Shown piece after piece: positions 1 to 7,229 of a stretch of 16,340 bases of DNA. The notes beneath the pieces were generated by a model. It worked only from the letters and a program-made list of their open reading frames with translations, was not told the DNA's origin and searched no databases. Origin of the DNA: Clostridia bacterium (GTDB lineage Bacteria; Bacillota_A; Clostridia; Oscillospirales; CAG-272); contig JAFQPF010000029.1 in the NCBI GenBank assembly GCA_017411885.1, positions 1-16,340 on the forward strand, in the 5' to 3' direction. Position 1 is the stretch's first letter. Each line of letters opens with the position of its first letter. Made by a program: the position numbers and the translations under genes.

Positions 1-537
1 GATAGAGCCCGAAAGGTCATAAAGCCCGAGAATACATCCGTCCAGATGCTCAAGTGCGGCGATATTTTCCGCATCAAGTGCCGCGCTTTCCTGCTCGATC
101 TGCACAAAGCGGCAGAGCTTGTTTATGTGATCTTGCTTATAATACTCGCTTTCGCTGTCAATGCCGTATCTGACAGCCCCCTTAGGTCCGCAGCCGCGTG
201 TACCGTATGGAGGGTAGAGCGTCATATCAAGAAGCTCTTTTGCGTGCTTTGCGTCCTTAGCCATAGGGAATATGATGCCGTCGATTCCCATTTCGAGAAT
301 CTTTTTTGTTATCGTAAGATCGTCCTGCGGAACGCGCACTACAAGCGGCTTGCCTGCGCTGTGCGCCGCAAGCAAATGGATATGTACGTGCTCGGCATCC
401 ATCGCGGTATGCTCAAGATCAAGACAGACGTAATCATAATCGAGATTGGCAAATATTTCCGTGACTATCGGGTCTGTCATATTAACGTGAACGCCGCAAA
501 CGGGAAGTGCCGCGGCTATTTTTTCTTTCAGTGTCAT
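1..537 (-). CDS. HpcH/HpaI-family aldolase, 3' end cut by window edge
   Basis: A class II, metal-dependent aldolase of the HpcH/HpaI family. These cleave 4-hydroxy-2-keto acids (2-keto-3-deoxy sugar acids, 4-hydroxy-2-oxoheptanedioate) to pyruvate plus an aldehyde in the cytosol. The 179 visible codons cover the first two thirds of a usual 250-260 residue protein. Visible landmarks are DLEHT (40-44, with the catalytic-type His43), VRVP with Arg68 for the pyruvate carboxylate, YPPYGTRG (108-115), Glu148 and YDLSGS with Asp174. Glu148 and Asp174 match the two metal ligands of E. coli HpaI (E149, D175), so the enzyme looks intact as far as it can be seen. The ATG at 537 follows AAGGAG by seven bases. 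It has its own promoter at 581-609, so it is probably not only a tail of the GH16 transcript. The substrate is unknown; dehydrogenases elsewhere in the window would fit a 2-keto-3-deoxy acid route (inference). Confidence 0.88.
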   Translation of the reverse strand, partial: MTLKEKIAAALPVCGVHVNMTDPIVTEIFANLDYDYVCLDLEHTAMDAEHVHIHLLAAHSAGKPLVVRVPQDDLTITKKILEMGIDGIIFPMAKDAKHAKELLDMTLYPPYGTRGCGPKGAVRYGIDSESEYYKQDHINKLCRFVQIEQESAALDAENIAALEHLDGCILGLYDLSGSI

Positions 538-580
538 TGGCGTGCTCCTTAGGCTTATAATATAAATCTTTTTCGGAAAT

Positions 581-609
581 ATTATATCCCAAACCACTGT
601 GAAAGTCAA
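581..609 (-). promoter_or_regulatory. Sigma-A promoter of the aldolase gene
   Basis: Read on the minus strand, TTGACT (604-609) and TATAAT (581-586) are separated by 17 bases. Transcription would start near 574, giving a leader of about 37 bases that carries the AAGGAG ribosome binding site. Confidence 0.72.
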
Positions 610-624
610 GTGATTCGGGATATA
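583..624. repeat. Inverted repeat over the aldolase promoter
   Basis: TATATCCC (583-590) and GGGATATA (617-624) are perfect 8-base arms. Inside them CACT (595-598) can pair with AGTG (609-612). The left arm contains most of the -10 box, and the -35 box lies in the loop. It could be an operator or a weak hairpin ending the GH16 transcript. No run of T follows it, so it is not a typical terminator. Confidence 0.4.
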
Positions 625-645
625 TGCTGACACTATTTTGTTAAT

Positions 646-1464
646 TTAAGCCTTTTTATCAAACACGCGAACGTAGTCAACAAGGAAGGTGTCACCTATT
701 GCATCAAATGATTCAGGGCATGGTACGCGCGGTTCACGTCTGTAGCCGTGGATCTCGGTTGATATCAGAATAAACTCCTCACAGTCAGAGGGATTCTTAT
801 CTGTATGTCCGACCTCTCGTCCGTCAATATAGAAGGTGTAACCGTTTGTGTTCCAAAGCACGCCGAAACGATGGAATTCTTCTTTACTGACCTTCTCACC
901 CTCACATGCGGTAACACTCACTCGGTCAAGCCCATAACCGCCTGTGTGAACACAATGCTCGGCGACGTCACCGGGAGAGAAGCTTTCCAAAACGTCAATC
1001 TCGGTACCTGTCAGACGCGAATTAAGAGACGCACCGATTATGGGAGACTGTATCCAGAATGCAGACCACCATCCGCGCTTTTGCTGGAGTCGGCAACGGC
1101 ATTCGTAATAGCCGTATTTATGCTGATATTTCGGTTCGTGAAGCTTGCCTATATTCCATTGGAGATCTTCACCGAAGCAGGTGGTCTTTACAACAGGCTC
1201 GTCCATAAAGTTATATCCGGTCTGAAGCTGTGAACTTACGGGAAGCCCATTTTCCTCAATGATTGTGAATACCGCATTGCTGTTTCCGTCAAGATGAACG
1301 CCCTTATCGGTCCACGCAGGATGTCTTTTGCCCATCATACAAAGGCGGTAGTCCCATTTTGTTCTGTCAAGCTCTGTTCCGTCAAATTCATCTGACCATA
1401 CAAGCTCCCAATCACCCTCAGGTAATAAGCTGGGCTCATGATCTTCGATTTCGTACTTTTTCAT
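646..1464 (-). CDS. Glycoside hydrolase family 16 enzyme (laminarinase/lichenase type)
   Basis: A GH16 jelly-roll endo-beta-glycanase of 272 residues. The signature E-I-D-V-L-E occurs at 155-160: Glu155 is the expected nucleophile, Asp157 the helper and Glu160 the acid/base. The extra residue between Asp and the second Glu marks the beta-bulge type typical of laminarinases and related beta-1,3/1,4-glucanases and galactanases. WSDEFDG (23-29) and the Trp-rich GWWSAFWIQS (131-140) are also family features. There is no signal peptide, cell-wall anchor or carbohydrate-binding domain, so it probably acts in the cytosol on imported oligosaccharides, which is uncommon for the family. The ATG at 1464 was chosen because AAGGGG lies just upstream; the frame is open 14 codons further without a better site. 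It lies 104 A/T-rich bases after the SIS gene. I see no convincing promoter there, so it may be read through from the GH2 operon. Confidence 0.9.
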   Translation of the reverse strand: MKKYEIEDHEPSLLPEGDWELVWSDEFDGTELDRTKWDYRLCMMGKRHPAWTDKGVHLDGNSNAVFTIIEENGLPVSSQLQTGYNFMDEPVVKTTCFGEDLQWNIGKLHEPKYQHKYGYYECRCRLQQKRGWWSAFWIQSPIIGASLNSRLTGTEIDVLESFSPGDVAEHCVHTGGYGLDRVSVTACEGEKVSKEEFHRFGVLWNTNGYTFYIDGREVGHTDKNPSDCEEFILISTEIHGYRREPRVPCPESFDAIGDTFLVDYVRVFDKKA

Positions 1465-1568
1465 AACAAACCCCTTTACAAGTATAATATAAATGCAGTA
1501 CATCAATATTATAAGAGATTTATTATCGAAATACTATAGATATATTACTGATTTTATTTGAATTTTTA

Positions 1569-2201
1569 TTATTCTGTATATCCGAAAAAGCGATTTTCAA
1601 TTTCGGCGCAAAGATAGTGATATACAGGCAGATGAAGCTCCTGCACCTTGTAGGTTTCGCTCTCGGGGACACGGATGCAAATGTCTGAAGCATCACGCAA
1701 AGCACCGCCGCTTTCTCCCGTAAGTGAAATGACCTTGACACCGAGTGCGCGTGCAAGCTTTGCGGCGTTAAGTACGTTGGCAGAATTTCCCGAAGTGCTT
1801 ATCGCAACAAGCGCGTCCCTCTCTTTAGCCAGAGCAAGCAGAGCCTGAGCGTAAACAAGAGACGGTTCAACGTCATTTGAAAAAGCCGTATTGAGTGCGC
1901 AAAGTGATGGAAGGGGGATAGCTGGAAGCGCGCTTTGAAGCTTATCAAGTATTTTTGAATCAATGTCCGGGCATTTATCGAGCATAGAAGCCTTTTTCGC
2001 TTCGTTTAAGGGACGAAGCTTAAGAAAGCCCTTCATAAGCTCGCCTGAGATATGCTCGCAATCGGCAGAGCTTCCGCCGTTTCCGCAAAGCAAAAGCTTA
2101 CCGCCGTTATTAAATGAAGCACAAAGCATATCTGCCGCGCTTATAATGTCTTTTTTACAAGAATCAAGCTGAGGGTATCTTTTTATAAGTTCATTTATCA
2201 T
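1569..2201 (-). CDS. SIS-domain sugar-phosphate isomerase, GmhA-like
   Basis: A 210-residue SIS-fold protein close to phosphoheptose isomerase GmhA, which converts sedoheptulose 7-phosphate to D-glycero-D-manno-heptose 7-phosphate. The sugar-phosphate loops are CGNGGSSAD (39-47) and STSGNS (135-140). Glu54, Gln187 and His195 fall where E. coli GmhA has catalytic Glu65, Gln172 and His180, so an isomerase rather than a DNA-binding SIS protein (RpiR or DiaA type) is likely. It is about 18 residues longer than E. coli GmhA; the extra residues lie around 65-100. The start at 2201 follows AGGAG. The stop of the ROK kinase gene is only 12 bases upstream, so kinase and isomerase are almost certainly cotranscribed, suggesting that the isomerase takes the kinase product. 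No heptose or LPS genes are nearby, which argues for a catabolic role (inference). Confidence 0.87.
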   Translation of the reverse strand: MINELIKRYPQLDSCKKDIISAADMLCASFNNGGKLLLCGNGGSSADCEHISGELMKGFLKLRPLNEAKKASMLDKCPDIDSKILDKLQSALPAIPLPSLCALNTAFSNDVEPSLVYAQALLALAKERDALVAISTSGNSANVLNAAKLARALGVKVISLTGESGGALRDASDICIRVPESETYKVQELHLPVYHYLCAEIENRFFGYTE

Positions 2202-2213
2202 ATATTTCTCCTT

Positions 2214-3155
2214 TTATAACAGCGCCGTGGCGAGTGCCCCGTAATCGCCGATGTTTTCGCCAAGCTCTGAGGGTACGATCTTGCATACGTCAAGTGATTG
2301 CGAAAGTGCTTCTTTCTTCAGTTCTTCTTCGGCACTCTCCCACAAAAGCTTATGGCTTCTCATAAAAACTCCGCCGATAATAATACGCTCGGGATTGAGA
2401 ATGTCTATGAGAATTGAAAGACCGCGTCCTAAGTACCTGCCGGATGTGTTATATACCTTTATCGCCGTTTCATCGCCTGCTATTGCCGCTTGCGCGATCG
2501 ATTTCGCAGTTATGCCGTCAACGCCCGAGTTTGCGTAAAGCGGTGTCACGCCGTTTTTAATAGCTTCTTCTGCAAAAGCACGTCCGAGCTTTGCGATTCC
2601 GCCGCCACTGCAAAAGCCCTCAAAGGAGCCTGCCTTGCCATAGCCTTCGGGCCCGTCCTTTTCAAGTCTTATATGACCAAGCTCGCCTGCGTTTCCGTTT
2701 GTACCCTCAAAAAGGCGTCCGTTCAGGATAAGACCTGCGCCAAGCCCTGTCCCAAAGGTGAGAAAAGCGATATTTGAAAAGCCTCTGCCTGCTCCGAATT
2801 TCCATTCGGCAACCGCGCAGGCGTTGGCATCGTTTTGCAGGTATACAGGTGCATTGAAGTGCTCGCCTGCAAGGCGCACTATTTCGATATTATCCCATCC
2901 GGGCAGGTTTGGCGGGCTCAGTATAACGCCGCGTATACTGTCAAGCGGACCTCCGCAGGATATTCCCACGGCGTCGGGAGATTTGTCAAGTATGCCGTCA
3001 GCCATATCGAAAATGCGCGCAAGCATTTCATAAGCGCTGATACTGTGATCGGTTTCAATGCTTTGTTTTTTGATAAGAGTTATCCTGCCGTCGTCAAGAC
3101 TTCCCGTAACGGCGGCACATTTTGTGCCGCCTATATCAAGACCGAGTATATACAT
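2214..3155 (-). CDS. ROK-family sugar kinase without the zinc cysteine motif
   Basis: A 313-residue ROK kinase that transfers phosphate from ATP to a hexose or amino sugar in the cytosol. The phosphate loop is GLDIGGTK (5-12), the catalytic base is Asp109 in LQNDANA, the second phosphate loop is FGTGLGAG (134-141), and the ExGH signature is at 158-161. There is no N-terminal helix-turn-helix, so it is an enzyme rather than a NagC/XylR-type repressor. The usual CxCGxxGCxE zinc site is replaced by GYGKAGSFEG (171-180): His161 remains but all three cysteines are gone. The start at 3155 follows AAGGAG by six bases. The open frame continues upstream into the GH2 gene but has no reason to start there. 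It lies 10 bases after the GH2 gene and 12 before the SIS gene. Glucose, fructose or mannose kinase activity are all possible; the substrate cannot be assigned. Confidence 0.9.
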   Translation of the reverse strand: MYILGLDIGGTKCAAVTGSLDDGRITLIKKQSIETDHSISAYEMLARIFDMADGILDKSPDAVGISCGGPLDSIRGVILSPPNLPGWDNIEIVRLAGEHFNAPVYLQNDANACAVAEWKFGAGRGFSNIAFLTFGTGLGAGLILNGRLFEGTNGNAGELGHIRLEKDGPEGYGKAGSFEGFCSGGGIAKLGRAFAEEAIKNGVTPLYANSGVDGITAKSIAQAAIAGDETAIKVYNTSGRYLGRGLSILIDILNPERIIIGGVFMRSHKLLWESAEEELKKEALSQSLDVCKIVPSELGENIGDYGALATALL

Positions 3156-3165
3156 TCTTTGCTCC

Positions 3166-5388
3166 TTATAAGGAATACTTTTCAATAATTTTTTTATAGA
3201 ATTCAAGTGATATCGGGGGATATCCGCACAAGTAGTGGTTAAAGCCCGCCTCACCGTTTGCCGACCATTCAAAGATAAGTATTTTCTTTTCCGAATAGTA
3301 TAACGGGAGCGCGGTAAGTGCAGTAGTCGAGTTTTCACCTGCTGTGAAATCTGACTCGTAAAGCACTTCATCGGTCTCTGCGTCCTTTATACTGTAGTGA
3401 CCGCTTACCTTTTCAAGCGTGTCATTGCAGGCGTATATATTAAGATTCCAGTTTGTAAGAGCGCCTGCGGCTATAGTAAAGGGTGCCTGCGCGCGCTTGA
3501 TGTAGTTATATGCGAGCTTTTTTGTAAAGTAGTAGTCAACCACGGCGTCCGACATCTGAGGCCAGCCGTCAAGCAGGTTCCACCATATAATTCCCGTTTT
3601 TTCGGGACGATCGACACGGATACGCTCAATGAAGTATTTTTTTGCTTCTGCCTGCGATATCTGAGAAGCAAGGATGTAATCCTCGGGCTCACTTGGAACT
3701 TCGCCGAATAACTGCTTTACCTGCTTTTCCATAAGCATAACGCGGTGATCATTTCCATCCTGCTCGGTTGAGTGAAGTGTCCATTCCGGATTGTTGTGGT
3801 ATGGCCATACGTGATCGGGCGTGATGAATTTCTTTATCGATTCAAGTGACGGGCATCCATGGTATCCTGTTTCGCTTACAAATTTCGCCTTGTTGGTGCT
3901 GTAAAAATCGCTCTTGAAATAATCTCTCGGACCCCAAAGATGATCCTCTACTAATGGGGTGTCGTAGTTTTGCGCAAGGTTTCCCTTTGCAAACATTTCG
4001 TGAGTTATATATGGAGAGCTTGGCAGATACGGTCTGCCGAGGTCATTATCGCGGATGCACTGCGGTATAAGCTCGCGCGTTATCTTATTTCCGTCAGGAT
4101 CGTATTGAGTGCTCATGGAATCGACCTCGTTGTCGCCTGCCCATAAGATTATGCAAGGGTGATTGCGAAGCTTGCGAACTACAGATGTCACCTCATTTTT
4201 CATATTCTGTCTGAACTCATCGCTTTCGGGATACTGTGCGCACGCCATTGAAAAATCCTGCCATATCATAATACCGTTGCGGTCGCAGAAATCGTAGAAT
4301 TTGTGATCCTCATAAACGTTTCCGCCCCAACAGCGAAGTATATTGCAACCGACGTCGCGTACAAGCTCAAGCGCCTTGTCGTAGCGCTCTGCGTCACGGC
4401 AATGATATGCGTCAAGCGGCACCCAGTTGGAGCCGCGGCACATTGTGTCAATTCCGTTGATATAAAAGCGGAATTCTCCCTTATCCTCACCGGACGGATC
4501 TCTGCGGTCAAGCTTTATATCGCGTATGCCAAAGTTTAATTTGGTTTCGTGGATAAGCTTTTTATCCTTATAAAGCCTTGCGAAGCAGTCGTATACGTTT
4601 GCTTCTCCATAGCCGTAAGGGAACCAAAGCTTTGGGTTTGGTATATATAAGCCGAAGCGTCCTACCTTTTTTGAGCAGGTTGAACGCTGATAGGTTTTGC
4701 TGTCCTTGCAATAGCCTTCAAATTCGATCTCAACGCCTTCAAGCTTGTCGTAGTCGGTTTCGAGAGTGTAATAAAGCGTTCCGTGGTCGCCCTCTGCGTG
4801 AACGAATGCTTGTGAGAAGTAAATGTCATCGCGCACTTCAAGCTTTACATCACGCCACAGTCCTGCACCGATGGCTCTTGGCATAATATCCCATCCGTAC
4901 ATATGGGGAGCCTTTCTTATCTGACAGCTTTCAATATTACGAGCATGGAAAAGCCTTATAGGATAATCAAGCTTTTCTGATGCAACGATTGCGGATTTTA
5001 TATGTACGGTAAGAGTGTTTTCGCCGTCACGTAAGTACTCGTCGATCCTGAATTCGTGAGATATGAGCATATTCTCACTTTCACCGAATTTTACGCCGTT
5101 TAAGAAATACTCCGCAAGACAGTCAACTCCTTCGAAAACGAGGTAAACGTTGTTACGCTCAACAGGCGCATCAAAGCTGCGCTCATACCACCAGTCATAG
5201 CGCTCAAACTTCTGCGTTTCAAGGATGTTTTCTCCCATAAAAAGATCGCTTGGCAGGTACCCTTTGCGCGAAAGATCAAGGTCAACGCTTCCGGGAACGG
5301 ATGCGTTTATCGCTATTTTGGGGTCGCACTCAGAGTTGAGATTTTGCCCGATAAGCTTCCAGATGCCGTTTAATAATATATTTTTCAT
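3166..5388 (-). CDS. Glycoside hydrolase family 2, beta-mannosidase-like
   Basis: A 740-residue GH2 exo-glycosidase that removes a terminal beta-linked sugar. Residues 1-185 form the sugar-binding jelly roll (DWWYERSF at 65-72, FEGVDCLAEYFLNG at 85-98). An immunoglobulin-like domain follows, then the TIM barrel from about 300. LRCWGGNVYE (351-360) and IWQDFSMACAQYP (375-387) are typical of the beta-mannosidase branch. Glu421 in WAGDNE is the predicted acid/base and Glu506 in FVSETGYHG the nucleophile. The usual GNNE is GDNE here. It is shorter than full beta-mannosidases (800-900 residues), mainly at the C-terminal beta domains. No signal peptide, so cytosolic. The ATG at 5388 has AAGGAG upstream. 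First gene of a tight operon with the ROK and SIS genes, divergent from AraC regulator 1. Beta-mannosidase is the best guess; a related GH2 activity is possible. Confidence 0.9.
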   Translation of the reverse strand: MKNILLNGIWKLIGQNLNSECDPKIAINASVPGSVDLDLSRKGYLPSDLFMGENILETQKFERYDWWYERSFDAPVERNNVYLVFEGVDCLAEYFLNGVKFGESENMLISHEFRIDEYLRDGENTLTVHIKSAIVASEKLDYPIRLFHARNIESCQIRKAPHMYGWDIMPRAIGAGLWRDVKLEVRDDIYFSQAFVHAEGDHGTLYYTLETDYDKLEGVEIEFEGYCKDSKTYQRSTCSKKVGRFGLYIPNPKLWFPYGYGEANVYDCFARLYKDKKLIHETKLNFGIRDIKLDRRDPSGEDKGEFRFYINGIDTMCRGSNWVPLDAYHCRDAERYDKALELVRDVGCNILRCWGGNVYEDHKFYDFCDRNGIMIWQDFSMACAQYPESDEFRQNMKNEVTSVVRKLRNHPCIILWAGDNEVDSMSTQYDPDGNKITRELIPQCIRDNDLGRPYLPSSPYITHEMFAKGNLAQNYDTPLVEDHLWGPRDYFKSDFYSTNKAKFVSETGYHGCPSLESIKKFITPDHVWPYHNNPEWTLHSTEQDGNDHRVMLMEKQVKQLFGEVPSEPEDYILASQISQAEAKKYFIERIRVDRPEKTGIIWWNLLDGWPQMSDAVVDYYFTKKLAYNYIKRAQAPFTIAAGALTNWNLNIYACNDTLEKVSGHYSIKDAETDEVLYESDFTAGENSTTALTALPLYYSEKKILIFEWSANGEAGFNHYLCGYPPISLEFYKKIIEKYSL

Positions 5389-5424
5389 TGTCTGCTCCTT
5401 ATAGTAATAATACTCGATATTACC

Positions 5425-5453
5425 ATTATAGATATTTTTTTCAAGTGCTTCAA
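5425..5453 (-). promoter_or_regulatory. Promoter of the GH2-ROK-SIS operon
   Basis: On the minus strand, TTGAAG (5448-5453) and a perfect TATAAT (5425-5430) are 17 bases apart. The leader would be about 30 bases. The imperfect -35 fits a promoter needing activation by the divergent AraC protein (inference). Confidence 0.6.
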
Positions 5454-5486
5454 TCAAAAAATATATAGAAATATTCGATTTTTTGT

Positions 5487-5504
5487 CTTTTGTCTTTACA
5501 AAAG
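5487..5504. promoter_or_regulatory. Candidate operator at the promoter of AraC regulator 1
   Basis: CTTTTG (5487-5492) and CAAAAG (5499-5504) form a perfect inverted repeat around the -35 box. Two tandem TTTTGTC copies (5481-5494) abut the same box. Position suggests autoregulation. A/T-rich arms make chance occurrence possible. Confidence 0.3.
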
Positions 5505-5523
5505 CAAATAAACAGTGTATAAT
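5495..5523 (+). promoter_or_regulatory. Promoter of AraC regulator 1
   Basis: TTTACA (5495-5500) and TATAAT (5518-5523) are 17 bases apart on the plus strand. Transcription would start near 5530, about 24 bases before the ATG. Confidence 0.7.
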
Positions 5524-5553
5524 TGAGTTGTATTTCAATAATTGGAGAAAACA

Positions 5554-6354
5554 ATGAGCGAGATTATAAAGCACGAAAGATTGAAATTTGCGCCAAGCCA
5601 GCATATCACCGTAAACCTTCATACCGTTAAAGACTTTCATCCGCTGCATTGGCACAGTTATTTTGAAATAGAGATAATTCTGACGGGCAAAGGAAAATAC
5701 ATATTAAACGACGTTGAATACGATATTGAAAAGCATAACGTGTTTTTGCTCACGTCAACCGATTTTCATTACCTTAAAATAGATGAAGAAGCGACGCTTT
5801 TAAATATATCCTTCGATGAAACTATGACAGACGAAAAGGATATGGCAAACCTGATATTCAACAATATAGCAAGGGCATATGAATTTGACGGAGATGATTA
5901 TGCTCGGATAGTAAAGGCGGCAGAATTGCTCAGACATGAATACGATATAAACGGTGACTGTCAGAAGTCGTTGCTTCGGTACGTTATAAGGAGCTTGCTC
6001 AGAAAGAATACAGATATGCCGGATACGAGATCAGACGTAGGGCATTTAGTCGGAATCAAGCGGGCAATAATTTTTTTGGAGCTTCATTTCAGAGAAGCGA
6101 TCACATTGGAACAGGTTTCCGAGCAGGCGGGATATAACCCGAGTTATTTCAGCAAGCTTTTCAAGCAAATAACCGGAGAATCGTACATTGCAGTTCTGAC
6201 AAAATACCGTTTAGGCTACGCGCGCACGCTTCTTGCAAACGGCTTTTCTGTAACAGACGCCTGCTTTTCCTCGGGCTTTGGTTCGGTTTCAAGATTTTTT
6301 GAGGTATTCAAGAAAAACTACGGCATATCTCCTCAGGATTATAAAAAACAGTGA
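5554..6354 (+). CDS. AraC-family regulator 1, next to the GH2 operon
   Basis: A 266-residue one-component regulator. Residues 15-90 form the cupin sensor: the HxH pair in LHWHSYFEIE (31-40) and FLLTSTDFH (64-72) match the sugar-binding jelly roll of AraC proteins. Residues 170-266 form the DNA-binding domain with two helix-turn-helices near 184-205 and 232-254, ending in the family signature GFGSVSRFFEVFKKNYGISPQDYK. The ATG at 5554 was chosen because GGAG lies six bases before it; a TTG twelve bases upstream lies inside that ribosome binding site. It is transcribed away from the GH2 operon across 165 bases with a promoter for each side, the common layout for an AraC activator of a glycan cluster that senses a released sugar. 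The ligand is unknown. A strong hairpin terminator follows the gene. Confidence 0.9.
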   Translation: MSEIIKHERLKFAPSQHITVNLHTVKDFHPLHWHSYFEIEIILTGKGKYILNDVEYDIEKHNVFLLTSTDFHYLKIDEEATLLNISFDETMTDEKDMANLIFNNIARAYEFDGDDYARIVKAAELLRHEYDINGDCQKSLLRYVIRSLLRKNTDMPDTRSDVGHLVGIKRAIIFLELHFREAITLEQVSEQAGYNPSYFSKLFKQITGESYIAVLTKYRLGYARTLLANGFSVTDACFSSGFGSVSRFFEVFKKNYGISPQDYKKQ

Positions 6355-6370
6355 ATTAAGTGCATTACGC

Positions 6371-6402
6371 AAAAAACACGCTTATCTCTAAGCGTGTTTT
6401 TT
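6371..6402. terminator. Bidirectional intrinsic terminator between AraC 1 and AraC 2
   Basis: A perfect 14-base-pair stem (6371-6384 with 6389-6402) with a four-base TCTC loop and the core CACGCTTA/TAAGCGTG. It is flanked by six A on the left and six T on the right, so it works as a terminator in both directions. It lies 16 bases after one stop codon and 2 bases from the other, ending two convergent regulators. Confidence 0.93.
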
Positions 6403-6404
6403 CT

Positions 6405-7160
6405 TTATATTCCGATAATACGGTTTTGCTTTCTGTAATTGCCCGGTGTGGTGCCAAGCTGTGCCTTGAAGCTGCGGCAGAAATGCTCACTGCTTTCAAA
6501 GCCGCAGGCAAGCGCGATCTCGTGTATTTTTTGCTCTCCCTCACATAAAAGCTTTTTTGCCTTGTCAAGCCTTAACGACAGTATGTATTGCTTGGGTGAA
6601 ATATCATACTTTTCTTTGAAAAGCTTTCTGAAATAAACCTCGCTGATCTTGCATTTCCTTGCAAGTGATTTGTTGGTTATTTCAGAATCAAAATAGCTTT
6701 CGTGAATATATTCAAGCGCGGGGGAAAGGATGTCGGAAAGCTCTTGATTTGTTAACTCATTTAATATTTCGTAAAACAAAGACAAAACCTTAGCGCGTTG
6801 CTTGCCCATAGAATGAAGCTTTTTCATTTCCATATAACAGCTCGTGAGATATTTTGTGTTTTTTACCTCTATTTCTTTTATGGTATCGGAAAGAGGATAA
6901 AGCGAGTGAAAATTTATCACAAAAAAGTTGCCTGCGCTGTCGTTGTAAAGCGAGTAGCTTTTACCCTGTGGAAGCAAAACTGCGTGAGTGTTGTTTTCGG
7001 TATATTTTACTCCGTTTTGCGTATATGTGATCTGCCCCTCATCCATGCAAAATGTCAGACCGTAGCAGCTACGGTTTTTCATTTCTACATACCGTCCCTT
7101 TGGCGCGCAAATGGTTACCAGATCTACAACCTCTGTTATTACGGCGTTCTGAAGCTCCAT
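6405..7160 (-). CDS. AraC-family regulator 2, next to the SDR cluster
   Basis: A 251-residue AraC-family regulator. The N-terminal 90 residues are a beta-rich cupin-like sensor (LTFCMDEGQITYTQNGVKY region), more diverged than in regulator 1 and lacking the HxH pair. Residues 148-251 are the DNA-binding domain, with helix-turn-helices near 163-183 (NKSLARKCKISEVYFRKLF) and 212-233 (HEIALACGFESSEHFCRSF). The ATG at 7160 is preceded by AAGGAG at ten bases and by AAGG at five. It is divergent from the SDR gene at 7329. The 168 bases between hold a good promoter for each side with a repeated candidate binding site between them, so it most likely controls the SDR cluster and perhaps itself. It shares the terminator at 6371-6402 with regulator 1. 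Confidence 0.9.
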   Translation of the reverse strand: MELQNAVITEVVDLVTICAPKGRYVEMKNRSCYGLTFCMDEGQITYTQNGVKYTENNTHAVLLPQGKSYSLYNDSAGNFFVINFHSLYPLSDTIKEIEVKNTKYLTSCYMEMKKLHSMGKQRAKVLSLFYEILNELTNQELSDILSPALEYIHESYFDSEITNKSLARKCKISEVYFRKLFKEKYDISPKQYILSLRLDKAKKLLCEGEQKIHEIALACGFESSEHFCRSFKAQLGTTPGNYRKQNRIIGI

Positions 7161-7191
7161 TTTTACCTTGCTCCTTTGATTGATTACATAT

Positions 7192-7221
7192 ACTATATCA
7201 TTTTTTACAATGATTTGTCAA
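7192..7221 (-). promoter_or_regulatory. Promoter of AraC regulator 2
   Basis: On the minus strand, consensus TTGACA (7216-7221) and TATAGT (7192-7197) are 18 bases apart. TGA directly before the -10 box makes an extended -10. Confidence 0.7.
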
Positions 7222-7229
7222 TATATATG

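Noticed and set aside
46..552. 168-codon plus-strand frame opposite the aldolase fragment
   Set aside because: The minus strand encodes an aldolase with conserved metal and catalytic residues; the opposite frame shows no family features and no start signal.
3156..3371. Upstream extension of the ROK frame into the GH2 gene
   Set aside because: The kinase begins exactly with MYILGLDIGGTK after AAGGAG at 3155; the extension overlaps the GH2 C-terminal coding sequence.
5389..5655. Upstream extension of the GH2 frame past 5388
   Set aside because: It crosses the divergent promoters and the start of AraC regulator 1; the ATG at 5388 has a good ribosome binding site.
6641..6700. Possible relation of the three AraC genes as recent duplicates
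   Set aside because: Sequence similarity is limited to family motifs in the DNA-binding domain; the sensor domains differ in length and composition.
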